Notes: a model not told the origin generated them from the letters alone. A DNA stretch of 64,000 bases from Pseudobythopirellula maris (GCF_007859945.1 NZ_SJPQ01000001.1:806001-870000), one strand, 5' to 3'. Positions 46,122 through 55,212 are shown, counted from the stretch's first letter. Numbers and translations are program-made.

Positions 46122-47040
46122 TGTTCATGCTGCCGGCGACAACCTGACTCTGCGAGACTATCAGCTCCTTGCAGAAAAGACAGATCAGGTTCCTGAAGCG
46201 GGCGGTGGAGATACGACCTCGCTAATGGTTCCTCTCCTTGGGTTGGCCGGCGAAGCAGGCTCACTACTGAGTGAATTCAAGAAATGGATGCGGCAGGGTG
46301 ATATCTATCGCCCTTTCACGGACCAGGTATCGGAGGAACTCGGAGACATCCTCTGGTATCTGTCGAACATCGCCTCCAAGATGAACCTCGACCTGGACGA
46401 GATCGCGCGAGAGAACCTTGCTAAGCTTGCCGATCGATGGGGCGAGGCCGAGAAGCCTCAACAGAGCCTCTTCTCAACCCATTACGACCAACAGTTCCCA
46501 GAAGACGAGCAACTCCCTCGAAACTTCCGTGCAGACTTTCGCATGGTTCAAGCGAGTGGACGGAAAAAGCTGTCGCTGACGATCAACGGCGAGTCGAGCG
46601 GAGATTATCTTACAGACAACGCGCACGCAGACGACGGCTACCGCTTCCACGATTGCTTCCACCTAGCCATGGCGGCATTGCTCGGATGGTCACCTTTGGT
46701 TCGGCACATTTGCAGAAGAAAGCGGAAATCGGTGCCGGACATTGACGAGGTCGAAGACGGCGCGCGGGCGCGCATTACCGAAGAAGCGATCTCTGTACTC
46801 GTCTACGAGTTCGCACGAGATTTCTCGATGTTCGACGGCGCAGAATCAGTCGAGTTCGATCTCTTGCGTACGATCAAGATGATGACGCGACCTTACGAAG
46901 TCCACGACAGAACACCGAAAGAATGGGAGTCGGTGATACTGAAGAGTTACGCAGTCTGGCGAGCATTGATCCGAAACGATGGGGGATGTGTGACGGCGAG
47001 CGCGGACGACGAGCTCTTTGAGTTCTCACCCATCGGCTGA
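46111..47040 (+). CDS. MazG-like NTP pyrophosphohydrolase with C-terminal helical domain
   Basis: A 309-residue protein. Residues about 10-110 form an all-alpha NTP-PPase domain with the acidic pattern LGLAGEAGSLLSEFKKWM near 47 and VSEELGDILWYLSNIA near 73, giving the ExxE...ExxD metal site. Residues about 130-309 form a second helical domain with HDCFHLAMAALLGWSPLVRH near 180 and ITEEAISVLVYEFARD near 215, as in longer MazG-type proteins. It should hydrolyse (d)NTPs or a modified nucleotide to the monophosphate. GGAGGAG lies 7 bases before the ATG, which itself lies inside the end of the thymidylate-synthase-like gene. Confidence 0.87.
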   Translation: MTSDVHAAGDNLTLRDYQLLAEKTDQVPEAGGGDTTSLMVPLLGLAGEAGSLLSEFKKWMRQGDIYRPFTDQVSEELGDILWYLSNIASKMNLDLDEIARENLAKLADRWGEAEKPQQSLFSTHYDQQFPEDEQLPRNFRADFRMVQASGRKKLSLTINGESSGDYLTDNAHADDGYRFHDCFHLAMAALLGWSPLVRHICRRKRKSVPDIDEVEDGARARITEEAISVLVYEFARDFSMFDGAESVEFDLLRTIKMMTRPYEVHDRTPKEWESVILKSYAVWRALIRNDGGCVTASADDELFEFSPIG

Positions 47041-47055
47041 GGTAGGAGCAGAAGA

Positions 47056-47763
47056 ATGCCCCCAGATTGGAGCGACTATCAAGAGAATGCGGCAGTCTTC
47101 TTCCGTGGGCTCGGCATGCACGCCGAGACTAACGCATCCCTCTCGGGAGTGCGTACTACGCATCATGTCGATGTAGCTGTTCGTTCGGAGCACTCGGGAT
47201 TCTCGATACTATGGATAGTTGAGTGCAAACGCTGGAAGACGAAGGTCTCAAAACTGCATGTGCTCGCTTTGCGGCAGATCGTGACAGATCTTGGGGCAGA
47301 CCGCGGTGTGCTTCTATGCGAGGCAGGGGTGCAGAGCGGGGCGGCTGAGGCGTCGAATTTGACGAACGTAAGTATCTCATCGCTTAAAGCGTTGCAGTCA
47401 ACGGCCTATGAACAGATTCACGCGATGCGGATTCGCGACTTATTCGACCGTGTAGAAGCGTGCAAGGTACGCTATTGGGCGATCCCGAAGACCATCAGGA
47501 TCGAGTGCGGACTTCGCCCAGAGGTAGGCGACCTCAGCTACAGTGGCGCGAACATCATTGACGTACTTTCGGAGTTGCTCTCAAAAGGGCTACGCGGGAA
47601 TTATCCGATAACCTGTGACGAACTACGATCAACTGTCGCGAGGCTGCCAGCTCTCTACGAGTCGTCTGAAGTCCTGCTAAGGATCCTCGCTCCTGTCGTA
47701 TCCGAGCTCGAATCCAGACTCGAAGTCGGAGAGGCGGCCTTCAAGGAAACGGACTCTGCTTAG
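47056..47763 (+). CDS. Mrr-like PD-(D/E)XK restriction endonuclease
   Basis: A 235-residue protein. The nuclease core has NAAVFFRGLGMHAETNASLS near residue 12, THHVDVAVRSE near 35 with the metal-binding Asp, and WIVECKRWKTKVSKLHVLAL near 53 with the ExK pair. LGADRGVLLCEAGVQSGAAE near 78 is the fourth strand/helix typical of Mrr-like nucleases. The C-terminal 110 residues are helical without a motif. No methyltransferase gene accompanies it, so it is not a simple type II restriction pair; Mrr relatives cut modified DNA. AGGAG lies 7 bases before the ATG at 47056. Last gene of the cassette. Confidence 0.88.
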   Translation: MPPDWSDYQENAAVFFRGLGMHAETNASLSGVRTTHHVDVAVRSEHSGFSILWIVECKRWKTKVSKLHVLALRQIVTDLGADRGVLLCEAGVQSGAAEASNLTNVSISSLKALQSTAYEQIHAMRIRDLFDRVEACKVRYWAIPKTIRIECGLRPEVGDLSYSGANIIDVLSELLSKGLRGNYPITCDELRSTVARLPALYESSEVLLRILAPVVSELESRLEVGEAAFKETDSA

Positions 47764-47831
47764 AGGTTGTCCGTAACCTGCGTCGGCCCGACACACCGAC
47801 GACCCGCAAACCTATAGGCCAACGCCCCACG

Positions 47832-49355
47832 CTAAAACCCGCCGCCCGTTAGCACGTCTTGATAGATCGGCAGGTGCCGGTAGTAGACCTCCAGCGTGTA
47901 GATCGACAGGCAGGTGATGTAGAGGCGGCCGCCGTGGGAGCCCCAGCGGTCGCCGTCGGGGCTCCAGCTGCCGCGCTCGCGGCCGCGCTTCACCTGCTGC
48001 TCGGGCAGCAGCTCGCGGGTGACGCTGTTCCAGGCCCGCCAGTCTTCGCCCCCCATGTGGTGGCAGACCTGCGTGGCGTAGTACCAGTAATACGCGTCGC
48101 GTTTGCCGCGGCGCCACTCGGGGCGGTTGTCGAGCAGGTAATCGACCCCTTGCCGCAGGCGGAAGTCTTCGCGGGCCCAGCCGAGGTATTGCCGGCAGAG
48201 CAGGCCCTCGGCCGTCATGCTGGTGGTGTAGCCGTCGGGCTTCATGTAGCCGTAGCGGCTGCCGTCGACGCGGGCCACCAGGTCGAGGAACTCGCCGATG
48301 CGGACGAACACGTCGCTGGGAACGTGGAGGCCGGCGATCCGTGCGCTCTTAAGGGCCATCAGCGCCCAGCCGGTGACCGACGTGTCGCTCCCCTCGCCGG
48401 GGTCGTACTTCCAGCCCCCCTCGGTCGCCTGGTGGCGGACGAGGAAATCGACCGCCGCCTGGGCCGGCTCGCGGTATTGCTCGTCGCCGGTCATCGAGAG
48501 CAGCTCGCAGAGCGCGATGGTGCATTGGCCGTGGGTGTAAAAGCGGTGGCTGTTCGCGCCTTGGCGGAAGAACGAACCGTCGTCGAGCTGCGTTTCGAGC
48601 AGCCACGGCCACGCCTTCTCGACCGCCCGGCGGTAGCGTGAGTCTTCGGCGCTGGCGGGGGTGTAGCCGGCGCCCTGGAAGGCGAGCAGCGCCATGGCGG
48701 TGGCGGCTTGCTGGTTCTCGACCCGCGCCCCGTCGTCGTACGGCCCCTGGAGGCTCCACGAGCCGTTGCGCTGCTGCTGGCGGATGAGCCACTCGAGGCC
48801 GGCCATCACGGCCGACTCGGTGGCGGCCGTGCCGCCGAACGATTTGAGGAGCATCTCGCGCGAGCCGGGCTCGCGGCCGCTCAGCGCAACGCCGAGCGTG
48901 GGGGTGGTGAGCGCGTCGGTGGCGAACGCCGGGGCGTCTGGCATGAGCGGGGCGGGCTCGGGCGTGGCGAGCGGGTCGGCCACCTCCGGCAGGTCGGTGG
49001 GGGTGAGCATCTGCTCGTCGAGTTCGACCTCGAGCGCGGCCGACAGGTCGAGCGGCTCTTCGATGAGCTGCTCGCCGACGTCCTCGGTGAAGAGCGCCTC
49101 GATGGTCAGGTCGTCGGAGCTGTTGACCGAGACCAGCAGCAACGCCCCGACGATCAGCAGCAGCAGGTGCATCGCCGCGCTGATGAGCCAGGCGGGGCTG
49201 TCGTTGAGCCAGCCGGAGATGTCGACGAGCGGCGGGGCGTCGTGATCGTCGTCGTGGCCGTGGTGGTGGCGGCGCGGGTCGTGGCCGTGCGGCGGAGCGG
49301 GCGCGAGGCCGGGGCGCAAGGGAGAGGGAGAATCGGATTGGGCGTCGTACGCCAT
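47832..49355 (-). CDS. Membrane-anchored prenyltransferase/squalene-cyclase-fold repeat protein
   Basis: A 507-residue protein. After a His/Asp-rich cytosolic lead there is one helix (SPAWLISAAMHLLLLIVGAL, near residues 52-75), an acidic Pro-rich spacer and then an alpha-alpha toroid (from about 175) with QW-like repeats: LIRQQQRNGSWSL, LETQLDDGSFF, HQATEGGWKY and a final YWYYATQVCHHMGGEDW. The fold is that of terpene cyclases, but the DXDD motif is not seen and family members in planctomycetes are of unknown function. The ATG at 49355 is preferred over 49406, which adds unconserved residues. It converges on the nuclease gene. Confidence 0.85.
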   Translation of the reverse strand: MAYDAQSDSPSPLRPGLAPAPPHGHDPRRHHHGHDDDHDAPPLVDISGWLNDSPAWLISAAMHLLLLIVGALLLVSVNSSDDLTIEALFTEDVGEQLIEEPLDLSAALEVELDEQMLTPTDLPEVADPLATPEPAPLMPDAPAFATDALTTPTLGVALSGREPGSREMLLKSFGGTAATESAVMAGLEWLIRQQQRNGSWSLQGPYDDGARVENQQAATAMALLAFQGAGYTPASAEDSRYRRAVEKAWPWLLETQLDDGSFFRQGANSHRFYTHGQCTIALCELLSMTGDEQYREPAQAAVDFLVRHQATEGGWKYDPGEGSDTSVTGWALMALKSARIAGLHVPSDVFVRIGEFLDLVARVDGSRYGYMKPDGYTTSMTAEGLLCRQYLGWAREDFRLRQGVDYLLDNRPEWRRGKRDAYYWYYATQVCHHMGGEDWRAWNSVTRELLPEQQVKRGRERGSWSPDGDRWGSHGGRLYITCLSIYTLEVYYRHLPIYQDVLTGGGF

Positions 49356-49718
49356 CGTTCGCCTCGCCGCGCGAGAGGCCAGCGTGGCGGGGCCCGCCGC
49401 CCCCAAGGCGCCGAACCGGTCGCTGCCACCCGCCTGCCGCGGCCCTAGGGGGGCCGGTTGCTGTTCCTACAGGATCGTATCGGCCGGAGGGGCGTGCGGC
49501 AAACAGAAAGTCCTTCGCAGCCGGCACTTACGCCCACCCGCGAGGCGCGCGATGGGATTGGGAACAGAAAAACAGGAACCGCCGCCAAAGCTCGCCGCCC
49601 CGCGGCGCCGAAAGAGAACAATCTGCCGGGCAGAGAGCCGATTGGCGGGTTCCCCGAAGTGTGGAAGGGGCCCGTTGCCGATGTGGCGCCCCGGCAGTAG
49701 AATACGAGGCTCACATGT
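49356..49718. other. Upstream region of the squalene-cyclase-fold gene and tRNA promoter
   Basis: About 360 bp that separate the divergent repeat-protein and tRNA genes. The right end holds the tRNA promoter listed separately. No gene or structured RNA was recognised in the rest. Confidence 0.5.
49675..49703 (+). promoter_or_regulatory. Sigma-70-type promoter of the initiator tRNA gene
   Basis: TTGCCG (49675-49680) and TAGAAT (49698-49703) are separated by exactly 17 bp and end 15 bp before the first tRNA base. This is the expected layout for a housekeeping promoter of a single tRNA gene. Confidence 0.65.
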
Positions 49719-49792
<74 letters not shown>

Positions 49793-49831
49793 CTTTTTCT
49801 AAGTCCTGCTGAAACCGTTACTTAGGTTACC

Positions 49832-49846
49832 GGCCAAAGTTTGGCC
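49832..49846. terminator. Small hairpin downstream of the tRNA
   Basis: GGCCAAA and TTTGGCC flank a single G, 40 bp after the tRNA. It may be a terminator or a recombinase-binding dyad next to the attachment site; the sequence does not decide. Confidence 0.35.
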
Positions 49847-49914
49847 GAGCGGCTTGCTGGAGCCCAAACATGGCGTTTACGCCCTGTTTGGTCACTCGCA
49901 GCTGGAGAGCCGCC

Positions 49915-50157
49915 ATGCCCAAGCTGGTAAACCGTCCACCTAAGTACCGTCACCACAAGAGCAACGGCCAAGCGATCGTCTCGATCGACGGCCGGGATAT
50001 TCAGCTCGGTGTTTTCGGTTCGCCCCGAAGCTACGAACGCTACGACGAGCTCGTTGAGCAGTGGCGGCGGCGACGCGACGAGGCCCGCCCCGATCTGGCC
50101 GAGCAGGACCCCGAGTCTGTGAGTGGTATTCGAAAAGTGCAGCGCCCGGCGCCGTGA
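49915..50157 (+). pseudogene. Truncated tyrosine-type integrase, N-terminus only
   Basis: An 80-residue open frame. Residues 1-60, including KLVNRPPKYRHHKSNGQAIV and the segment VFGSPRSYERYDELVEQW, resemble the N-terminal start of planctomycete phage-type integrases (a KPPKYRHHK... motif followed by a GxxxSPESYxxYxxLIxxW helix). The catalytic domain is missing: the frame is interrupted at 50118 by the end of an IS21-family element, and its last ten codons are IS sequence. The start ATG has GGAGAG 6 bases upstream. It lies 120 bp from the tRNA attachment site, as integrases do. Confidence 0.7.
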
Positions 50158-50217
50158 AAGTGCAGCGCTGGTTGGTTTCGGGGAGGATAGCAGGCGCCCC
50201 CGCGATCGCCTAGTGTT

Positions 50218-50991
50218 TTACTCTTGTTTCTTGGATCGACTCCGGCGTTGGGCGTCCTGCAGGCGGTAGCTCTGACCGGTGAATTCGAGGATGTGGCAGC
50301 GGTGGGTGAGCCGGTCGAGGGCGGCGCCGGTGAGGCGTTCGCTGCCGAGGACCTCGGTCCAGTGTTCGAACGGCAGGTTGGTGGTGACCACGAGGCTTTG
50401 TCGCTCGTAGGCCTGGCCGATCAGGTCGAACAGCAGCTCGGCTCCCGCCTTGCTGGCGGGGACGTAGCCCAGCTCGTCGAGCACCACGACGTCCTGCTTG
50501 GCGAGCTGGGAGCGGAGCCGCAGCAGGCTCTTCTCGTCCCGTGCTTCGAGCATCGTGGTGATCAACTCGGTGACGCGGAAGCAGCGGACCTTGCGGCCGG
50601 AGAGGCAGGCGGCCATCGCCAGCGCGATCGCCAGGTGGGTCTTGCCGGTCCCGCTGGGGCCCACCAGCAGCAGGTTCTCCCGCTTGTCGATCCAGTCGCC
50701 CTTGGCAAGTTCCAGCACGAGCGGCTTGTTCAGCGACGGCCTTGCGTCGAAGTCGAACTCGTCGAGCGTCTTGGACGACGGGAACCGGGCGGCCTTGAGC
50801 CGCCGCTCGGCGGCGCGGCGTTCGCGGTCGACCAGCTCCAGCTCGCACAGCGCGAGCAGGTACGCCAGGTGGTCGAGGTTCTCCTTCGCCGAACGCGCGG
50901 CGACCTTCTCGCACTCGGAGTGCATAGTTGGCAGCTTAAGCTGCTTGAGGTGGTGCTTCACTAGCACCGTGCTCTTGGTCTCGTTCTTCAT
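50218..50991 (-). CDS. istB: IS21-family helper ATPase
   Basis: A 257-residue AAA+ protein. The Walker A is LLLVGPSGTGKTHLA near residue 108, Walker B VVVLDELGYV near 168, and the sensor region SLVVTTNLPFEHW near 200. The C-terminal LTGAALDRLTHRCHILEFTG is diagnostic of IstB. It binds target DNA and activates IstA. Its ATG at 50991 overlaps the istA stop codon by one base (TAATG). Likely intact. Confidence 0.95.
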   Translation of the reverse strand: MKNETKSTVLVKHHLKQLKLPTMHSECEKVAARSAKENLDHLAYLLALCELELVDRERRAAERRLKAARFPSSKTLDEFDFDARPSLNKPLVLELAKGDWIDKRENLLLVGPSGTGKTHLAIALAMAACLSGRKVRCFRVTELITTMLEARDEKSLLRLRSQLAKQDVVVLDELGYVPASKAGAELLFDLIGQAYERQSLVVTTNLPFEHWTEVLGSERLTGAALDRLTHRCHILEFTGQSYRLQDAQRRSRSKKQE

Positions 50992-52484
50992 TATTGGCCT
51001 CCTTCCTGCCCAGCGGACAATAACGCGCCGTAGGCGGCGACGTTGGTCGCCTCAACCGCGACGGTCCGCAGGTGAGGCCGACCGTCGAGCGAGAAGAGCG
51101 CGACCGGCGCCTCTCGGCGGTGCTCCGCGATGACCCGGATCGCGTCGGCGTCCACGACGCCGATGTCCAGCGCGTACTCGACGGCGTCGGTGAGTGGCTT
51201 CAGGTCGAAGCGTTCCAAGAGCCGCAGCACGCGGATGTACTCGCGGGCGCCCAGGCCGTCCGCTTCGAGCAGCCGCCGCAACTCGTCGAAGCAGCTCGGC
51301 AGAGCCCACTTCTCCAGCGGCCGGGCGTGGTCGAAGTCGCCCGGCTTCTTCTCCAACAGCGCCAGGTAGTGCACCGGGTCGTAGACGTCCTGCTCGCGTT
51401 TCCAGCACCTCGGGTGCTTCGCGACGAGCTTGCCGGCGTCGATCAGCCGCACCTCGTCGACCGTGGCGACAATGGTGATCGGCCTTCTCGCGTGCGCGAC
51501 CGGCACGCTGTAGCGGTTCGTGTCGAACCGCACCAGCGACAGCCCGCAGGCCGAGGCCTGCGTCACTCTTCTCGCATCGAAGCCTTGCTTCGGCAGGTCG
51601 AGCATCGCCGCTTGGTCTTCGTTGAGCAGTTGGCGTTTCGAGCCGCTCTTGCCGCGGAGCGTGCGGTCCAGATCGGCTTCACACCGCCTGGCCAGCTCCG
51701 CGTTCAGCTCTTCCAGCGAGTCCACCTGCGGGACCGGCACGAGGAAGTTGCGGCGGCCGAAGCCGACCAGCCCCTCGACCTTCCCCTTCTCGTTCGCCCG
51801 CCGCACCAGACAGAAGTGCGACGCGAACAGGTAGTGGCTCTCGAGCCGCAGGAACTCGCGCGTCCGCTCGCGGTCCCGCGGGCCGGTGATCTTGGAGATC
51901 GCGACCCGCGAGTTGTCGTAGCTGATCCGCGTCGGCACGCCGCCGAAGAAATCGAACGCCCGCTTGTGGCCCTCCTGGAACGACTCGGTGCACTCCCGCA
52001 GGAACGCCTGCAGGAACAACGCGTCCGAGTAGGGCAGCGTGATCACGAACAAAGCGACCTGCACCCGCTCGCCGGCGAGATCAATGGACGCGAAACCGAA
52101 GTCGACCTGCGCCTCGCCCGGCGGGTGCGACAAGGGCAGGAACACTTCCTGGCTTCCCTGCTTCCACTCGCGGACCGCTTCCTTCACGCTCTCGTAGCAG
52201 CCGTCGTAGCCGTGCTCGTCCCGCAGCCGTTCGAAGATCCGCTTGGCCGTGTGACGCTGCTTCTTCGGCGCCCGCTTGTCGGCCTCCAGGATCTCGGCTA
52301 TCCGCGGCAGGTACGCCGCCATCTTCGGTCGCTTGCGCGGCTGACTGCGCCGGTAGCCCGGCGGCTCGACGTGCTCACAGGCCTTCGCCACCGTGCGGTA
52401 GTTCAGGTGGTACTCCTCGGCCGCCTGCCGCCGGCTCAGCTCGCCGGTCAGCACCCGACGCCGGACCTCCGTCCACAACTCCAT
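50991..52484 (-). CDS. istA: IS21-family DDE transposase
   Basis: A 497-residue transposase when started at the ATG at 52484 (MELWTEVRRRVLTGELSRRQ); a GTG 12 bases upstream would give 501. An N-terminal HTH (AAEEYHLNYRTVAKACEHV) is followed by the DDE core: first Asp in EAQVDFGFASIDL near 129, second in RISYDNSRVAISK near 189 and Glu in NEKGKVEGLVGFGRRNF near 236. The C-terminal part matches IstA in ending with the ATPase-contact domain. Frame and motifs are intact, so the element may still be active. Confidence 0.94.
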   Translation of the reverse strand: MELWTEVRRRVLTGELSRRQAAEEYHLNYRTVAKACEHVEPPGYRRSQPRKRPKMAAYLPRIAEILEADKRAPKKQRHTAKRIFERLRDEHGYDGCYESVKEAVREWKQGSQEVFLPLSHPPGEAQVDFGFASIDLAGERVQVALFVITLPYSDALFLQAFLRECTESFQEGHKRAFDFFGGVPTRISYDNSRVAISKITGPRDRERTREFLRLESHYLFASHFCLVRRANEKGKVEGLVGFGRRNFLVPVPQVDSLEELNAELARRCEADLDRTLRGKSGSKRQLLNEDQAAMLDLPKQGFDARRVTQASACGLSLVRFDTNRYSVPVAHARRPITIVATVDEVRLIDAGKLVAKHPRCWKREQDVYDPVHYLALLEKKPGDFDHARPLEKWALPSCFDELRRLLEADGLGAREYIRVLRLLERFDLKPLTDAVEYALDIGVVDADAIRVIAEHRREAPVALFSLDGRPHLRTVAVEATNVAAYGALLSAGQEGGQ

Positions 52485-52769
52485 GTCTTGCAGCACTTTC
52501 TGACGCGCCCCGCTGATCCACGACCCCCAAGAGAACCAGGAAAGGGGCCTCCGGCCCCTCCCACGGCCTCTCAGCTTCGCAAATCAGGCGGGCGAACGCG
52601 CCCGGCGCGCTGCACTTTTAGGGCGCCAAGCCCTGAACGCCGGGCGCTGCACTTTTCGAATGCCACTCACACCCGCTAAAGAATGCTGCTTTCTGCAAAG
52701 GGCACATCAGGCTAAAATAGCGGTAGAAACGCCGAAAAACGTAGGGTGAAAGCCTTCGCGGGAAAGCGC

Positions 52770-52790
52770 CTCATAACCTCGAGGTCGTCG
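52770..52790 (+). other. attR-like duplicate of the tRNA-fMet core
   Basis: An exact 21-bp copy of 49751-49771 (anticodon loop to T-stem start), not part of a tRNA gene here. It lies about 100 bp right of the IS21 element and marks the likely far end of the integrated remnant. Confidence 0.7.
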
Positions 52791-52851
52791 ACCAAAGCCC
52801 ATGTGAGATTGATAATCTGTTGGCGTCAGATCGGCCTCCCCCCCTATCCTC

Positions 52852-55212
52852 TCATCGTAGCTGATGCATGAATCGGGGGAAGACCAGGAGCGGGACCAAG
52901 CAATAGACGACGGTCACAAGCGACATAGGTTCCGGGGCGGCCGGAGCGATGGTGGCTGCGGCGGTTTCCCCGAAGTGCGCCAGCCAGACCTCGTAATCCA
53001 AGGCCGTCACGAGCCCCGGGGTCGCGTCGCTGGGGAGCGAGGCGAACGTGTTGAGGGCGTCTCGCCAGATAGTGAAGTCGGCGGCGTCGACCACGCCGTT
53101 ATTGTTGTAGTCGCCCGTCAACACGGGGGCGAGAGAAACGAATCGCACCACGCCCGTACGTTCTTGCGACTCGCCGGCGACGAGGAACTCGAATCCGAGG
53201 TCCTGGTCCAGGCTCGTGTCGAACAGCCCGCCGAGGTCGTAGCCTTCGCCGCTCTCGAGAGTCACGGCCCCCTGGTTCTGCAGTTCCGAAACGCGTGTCG
53301 CGTCCGGATTGGCCTCGTCCCAGCCTTCGCCGGCCTCGCCCGAATCGTGGAGGCTCCGCCAATCGTCGTCCCCGTAGCGCAGGGCCCCCGATTCCGAAGT
53401 GATGGTGTACGCATCGAAGTCGACCGCGAAATTCGAGGTGTTGATCAAACGGGCCTGTCCCGTGCCGGGATCGACCAGCAGCGTAAGGTTGTTCGGGGAC
53501 TCGCCCTCGTAGACGACCTCGCCGCTAACGATGTCGCCATCGGCTACCGCGTAGCTGAGCGTCAGGTCCTGGGGCGCGTCGACGCCGAAGGCAAGCTGAT
53601 TGTTGATGGCCTGCCCGAGAGAAGCGGTGTTCTGCGGATCGAAAGACAACCCCACAGAGCTGTGTTCGGAAAGCGCGCTGGGCCCGGCGGCCGAGGTTTG
53701 CCACCCGGGCGTTCCCTGCGCCGCGAGCCCTTGCCATTCGCCGTCGGCGAGCAGGCCGTTGGCCGAGGCGACCGTGTACTGATCGACCGCGATCGGCTCG
53801 TCGCTGCTGTTGACGAGCGAAACCTGGCCGGTGAAGCGGTCGACCCGCAGCGTGAGTTTAGGGCTCTCCAGCCGCTCGAAAAAAGATCTTGCGTCCCATT
53901 CCAGCACGGAGATGGTCGAACCCTGCTGCCCTAGTCCGACGGGTTGATAGAGCAGGTTCAGCACGTTCTCTTGCTCCCACAGCTCGCGGTCGAAGCTTGG
54001 CTCGTAGTCGCCGAGGTCTTCGGTTGTCAGGTCGACAAAGTCCCAATTCTCACGGTCCTTGCTGTGGGCCACGGTGATCACGTTGCCTCGTTCCTCGTAC
54101 CGCATCACGACGAGGGTGCGATCGTCGTCGTCGACCATGACAATCGGCCGGCCCAGTTCACGGACGCTTCCGCCGCCGGTCTTGCTCTCCGGCGGTCGGT
54201 TGGTGATCTGAGAAGTTCGCCACTCCGCCCCGTCGTAATGGGCGAGCATGTACTGCCGGGTGTGGTCTCCCTGCTGTGAGCCGGGCGCCCACCACGAGGC
54301 GATTATCGGGTTGTCGTGCTGGTCGACCGCCGTCGAGGTCTGGTTGATCAACGAGCTCCCCTCGGGGATCTCGACCACCATCTCGGAGTGCGTCTCGCCG
54401 AACGGCAAGGGGTAGGACGAGCCATCCGTCCGGGTCCAAGTCGATCCGTTGTCGCCCGAGCGGGCGTAGTAAAGGTTCTTGTTGGTCTGGAAGTCGGGCG
54501 TGTTGCGAACCGTCCAGGTGAGGTGGATGTCTCCCTGCGAATCGAACGCTAGCGTATTGGGATAGTTATTCACGCTCGGCAAGCCGTCGCCGGAGATGCT
54601 GCCGTCGAACAGCGGGCGGTGCAGCGGGGACCAGTCGCCGGTCGATAGGTCGTAGCGGTTGACCTGCGTGTCTCCGTTGCCCGAGCCGCCGGTGCGGTAC
54701 AAGAACATCAGGTCGCCGCCAGGCAGGTTGTAGAACTGAGGGTAGGTGACCAGCCCCTCCGCGTCGCCCACCATCGGGATCTCCGAGCCGAACGAGATCG
54801 GCGTGGCGCCGGTGACCGGCTGGTCCGACTTGATGTAGCGGAGGTCATCGTCGTGCATGCCCCAGCTGAGGTGCATGAAGCCATCGCCGTCGACGCCGAA
54901 CGTGATCACGTTGTGGTCGTCGGTCAGGTTCGAGTTGTTGTCGGTGTAGGCGGTGTTGAAGACGTCCCAGGTGTTCGAGCTGTGGGTGCGGCGGGCGACC
55001 GTCACCAAGCCCGCGTCGTCGTAATAGGCGGCGAACTGTTGCTCGCCTACGGTCATGATCGAGCTCTGGCGGAAGCTCACGTGGTTCATGCTGTTAGCGG
55101 CGAACGCTTGGTCAATCGGGATCAGGTTCGTCTCGACCGCATCGGCCGCTGGCGCGCACGCCAACAAGGCGGCGAGCGTCGCCGCGGCCAGGGGCGCGAT
55201 CCGGCTCGGCAT
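52852..55212 (-). CDS. BNR-4 (ulvan-lyase-like) exported protein with dockerin-like and PEP-CTERM tails
   Basis: A 786-residue secreted protein. A signal peptide (MPSRIAPLAAATLAALLACA) precedes a BNR-4 beta-propeller of about 440 residues, with SMNHVSFRQSSIMTVGEQQF, AAYYDDAGLVTVARR, DDHNVITFGVDGDGFMHLSW and GDTHSEMVVEI-like blocks. The propeller resembles PL24/PL25-type lyases. Two copies of a roughly 110-residue module follow (from about 455 and 575), then dockerin-like repeats (GDYNNNGVVDAADFTIWRD) and the exosortase tail APEPMSLVT. It probably cuts or binds a sulfated polysaccharide; a catalytic residue was not identified. The ATG at 55212 is set by the signal peptide. Confidence 0.8.
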   Translation of the reverse strand: MPSRIAPLAAATLAALLACAPAADAVETNLIPIDQAFAANSMNHVSFRQSSIMTVGEQQFAAYYDDAGLVTVARRTHSSNTWDVFNTAYTDNNSNLTDDHNVITFGVDGDGFMHLSWGMHDDDLRYIKSDQPVTGATPISFGSEIPMVGDAEGLVTYPQFYNLPGGDLMFLYRTGGSGNGDTQVNRYDLSTGDWSPLHRPLFDGSISGDGLPSVNNYPNTLAFDSQGDIHLTWTVRNTPDFQTNKNLYYARSGDNGSTWTRTDGSSYPLPFGETHSEMVVEIPEGSSLINQTSTAVDQHDNPIIASWWAPGSQQGDHTRQYMLAHYDGAEWRTSQITNRPPESKTGGGSVRELGRPIVMVDDDDRTLVVMRYEERGNVITVAHSKDRENWDFVDLTTEDLGDYEPSFDRELWEQENVLNLLYQPVGLGQQGSTISVLEWDARSFFERLESPKLTLRVDRFTGQVSLVNSSDEPIAVDQYTVASANGLLADGEWQGLAAQGTPGWQTSAAGPSALSEHSSVGLSFDPQNTASLGQAINNQLAFGVDAPQDLTLSYAVADGDIVSGEVVYEGESPNNLTLLVDPGTGQARLINTSNFAVDFDAYTITSESGALRYGDDDWRSLHDSGEAGEGWDEANPDATRVSELQNQGAVTLESGEGYDLGGLFDTSLDQDLGFEFLVAGESQERTGVVRFVSLAPVLTGDYNNNGVVDAADFTIWRDALNTFASLPSDATPGLVTALDYEVWLAHFGETAAATIAPAAPEPMSLVTVVYCLVPLLVFPRFMHQLR

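Larger units (their letters stand above)
50118..52671 (-). mobile_element. IS21-family insertion sequence
   Basis: About 2.55 kb with inverted ends. The left end begins TGTGAGTGGTATTCGAAAAG and the right end, on the other strand, TGTGAGTGGCATTCGAAAAG; both continue with TGCAGCGCCCGGCG. Each end carries a second internal AAAGTGCAGCGC copy, the multiple-binding-site layout of IS21. It encodes the transposase and helper ATPase on the minus strand. I could not find a target duplication: the flanks CGAGTC and CCCGCT do not match. Confidence 0.88.

Noticed and set aside
47832-49355. Squalene-hopene cyclase
   Set aside because: QW-like repeats and the fold fit, but no DXDD catalytic motif is visible and the N-terminal membrane anchor and acidic spacer are not cyclase-like.
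50118-52671. Defence cassette carried by the tRNA-integrated element
   Set aside because: The lower-GC cassette (43229-47763) lies outside the two tRNA-derived repeats and beyond the squalene-cyclase-fold gene, so it is not cargo of that element as it now stands.
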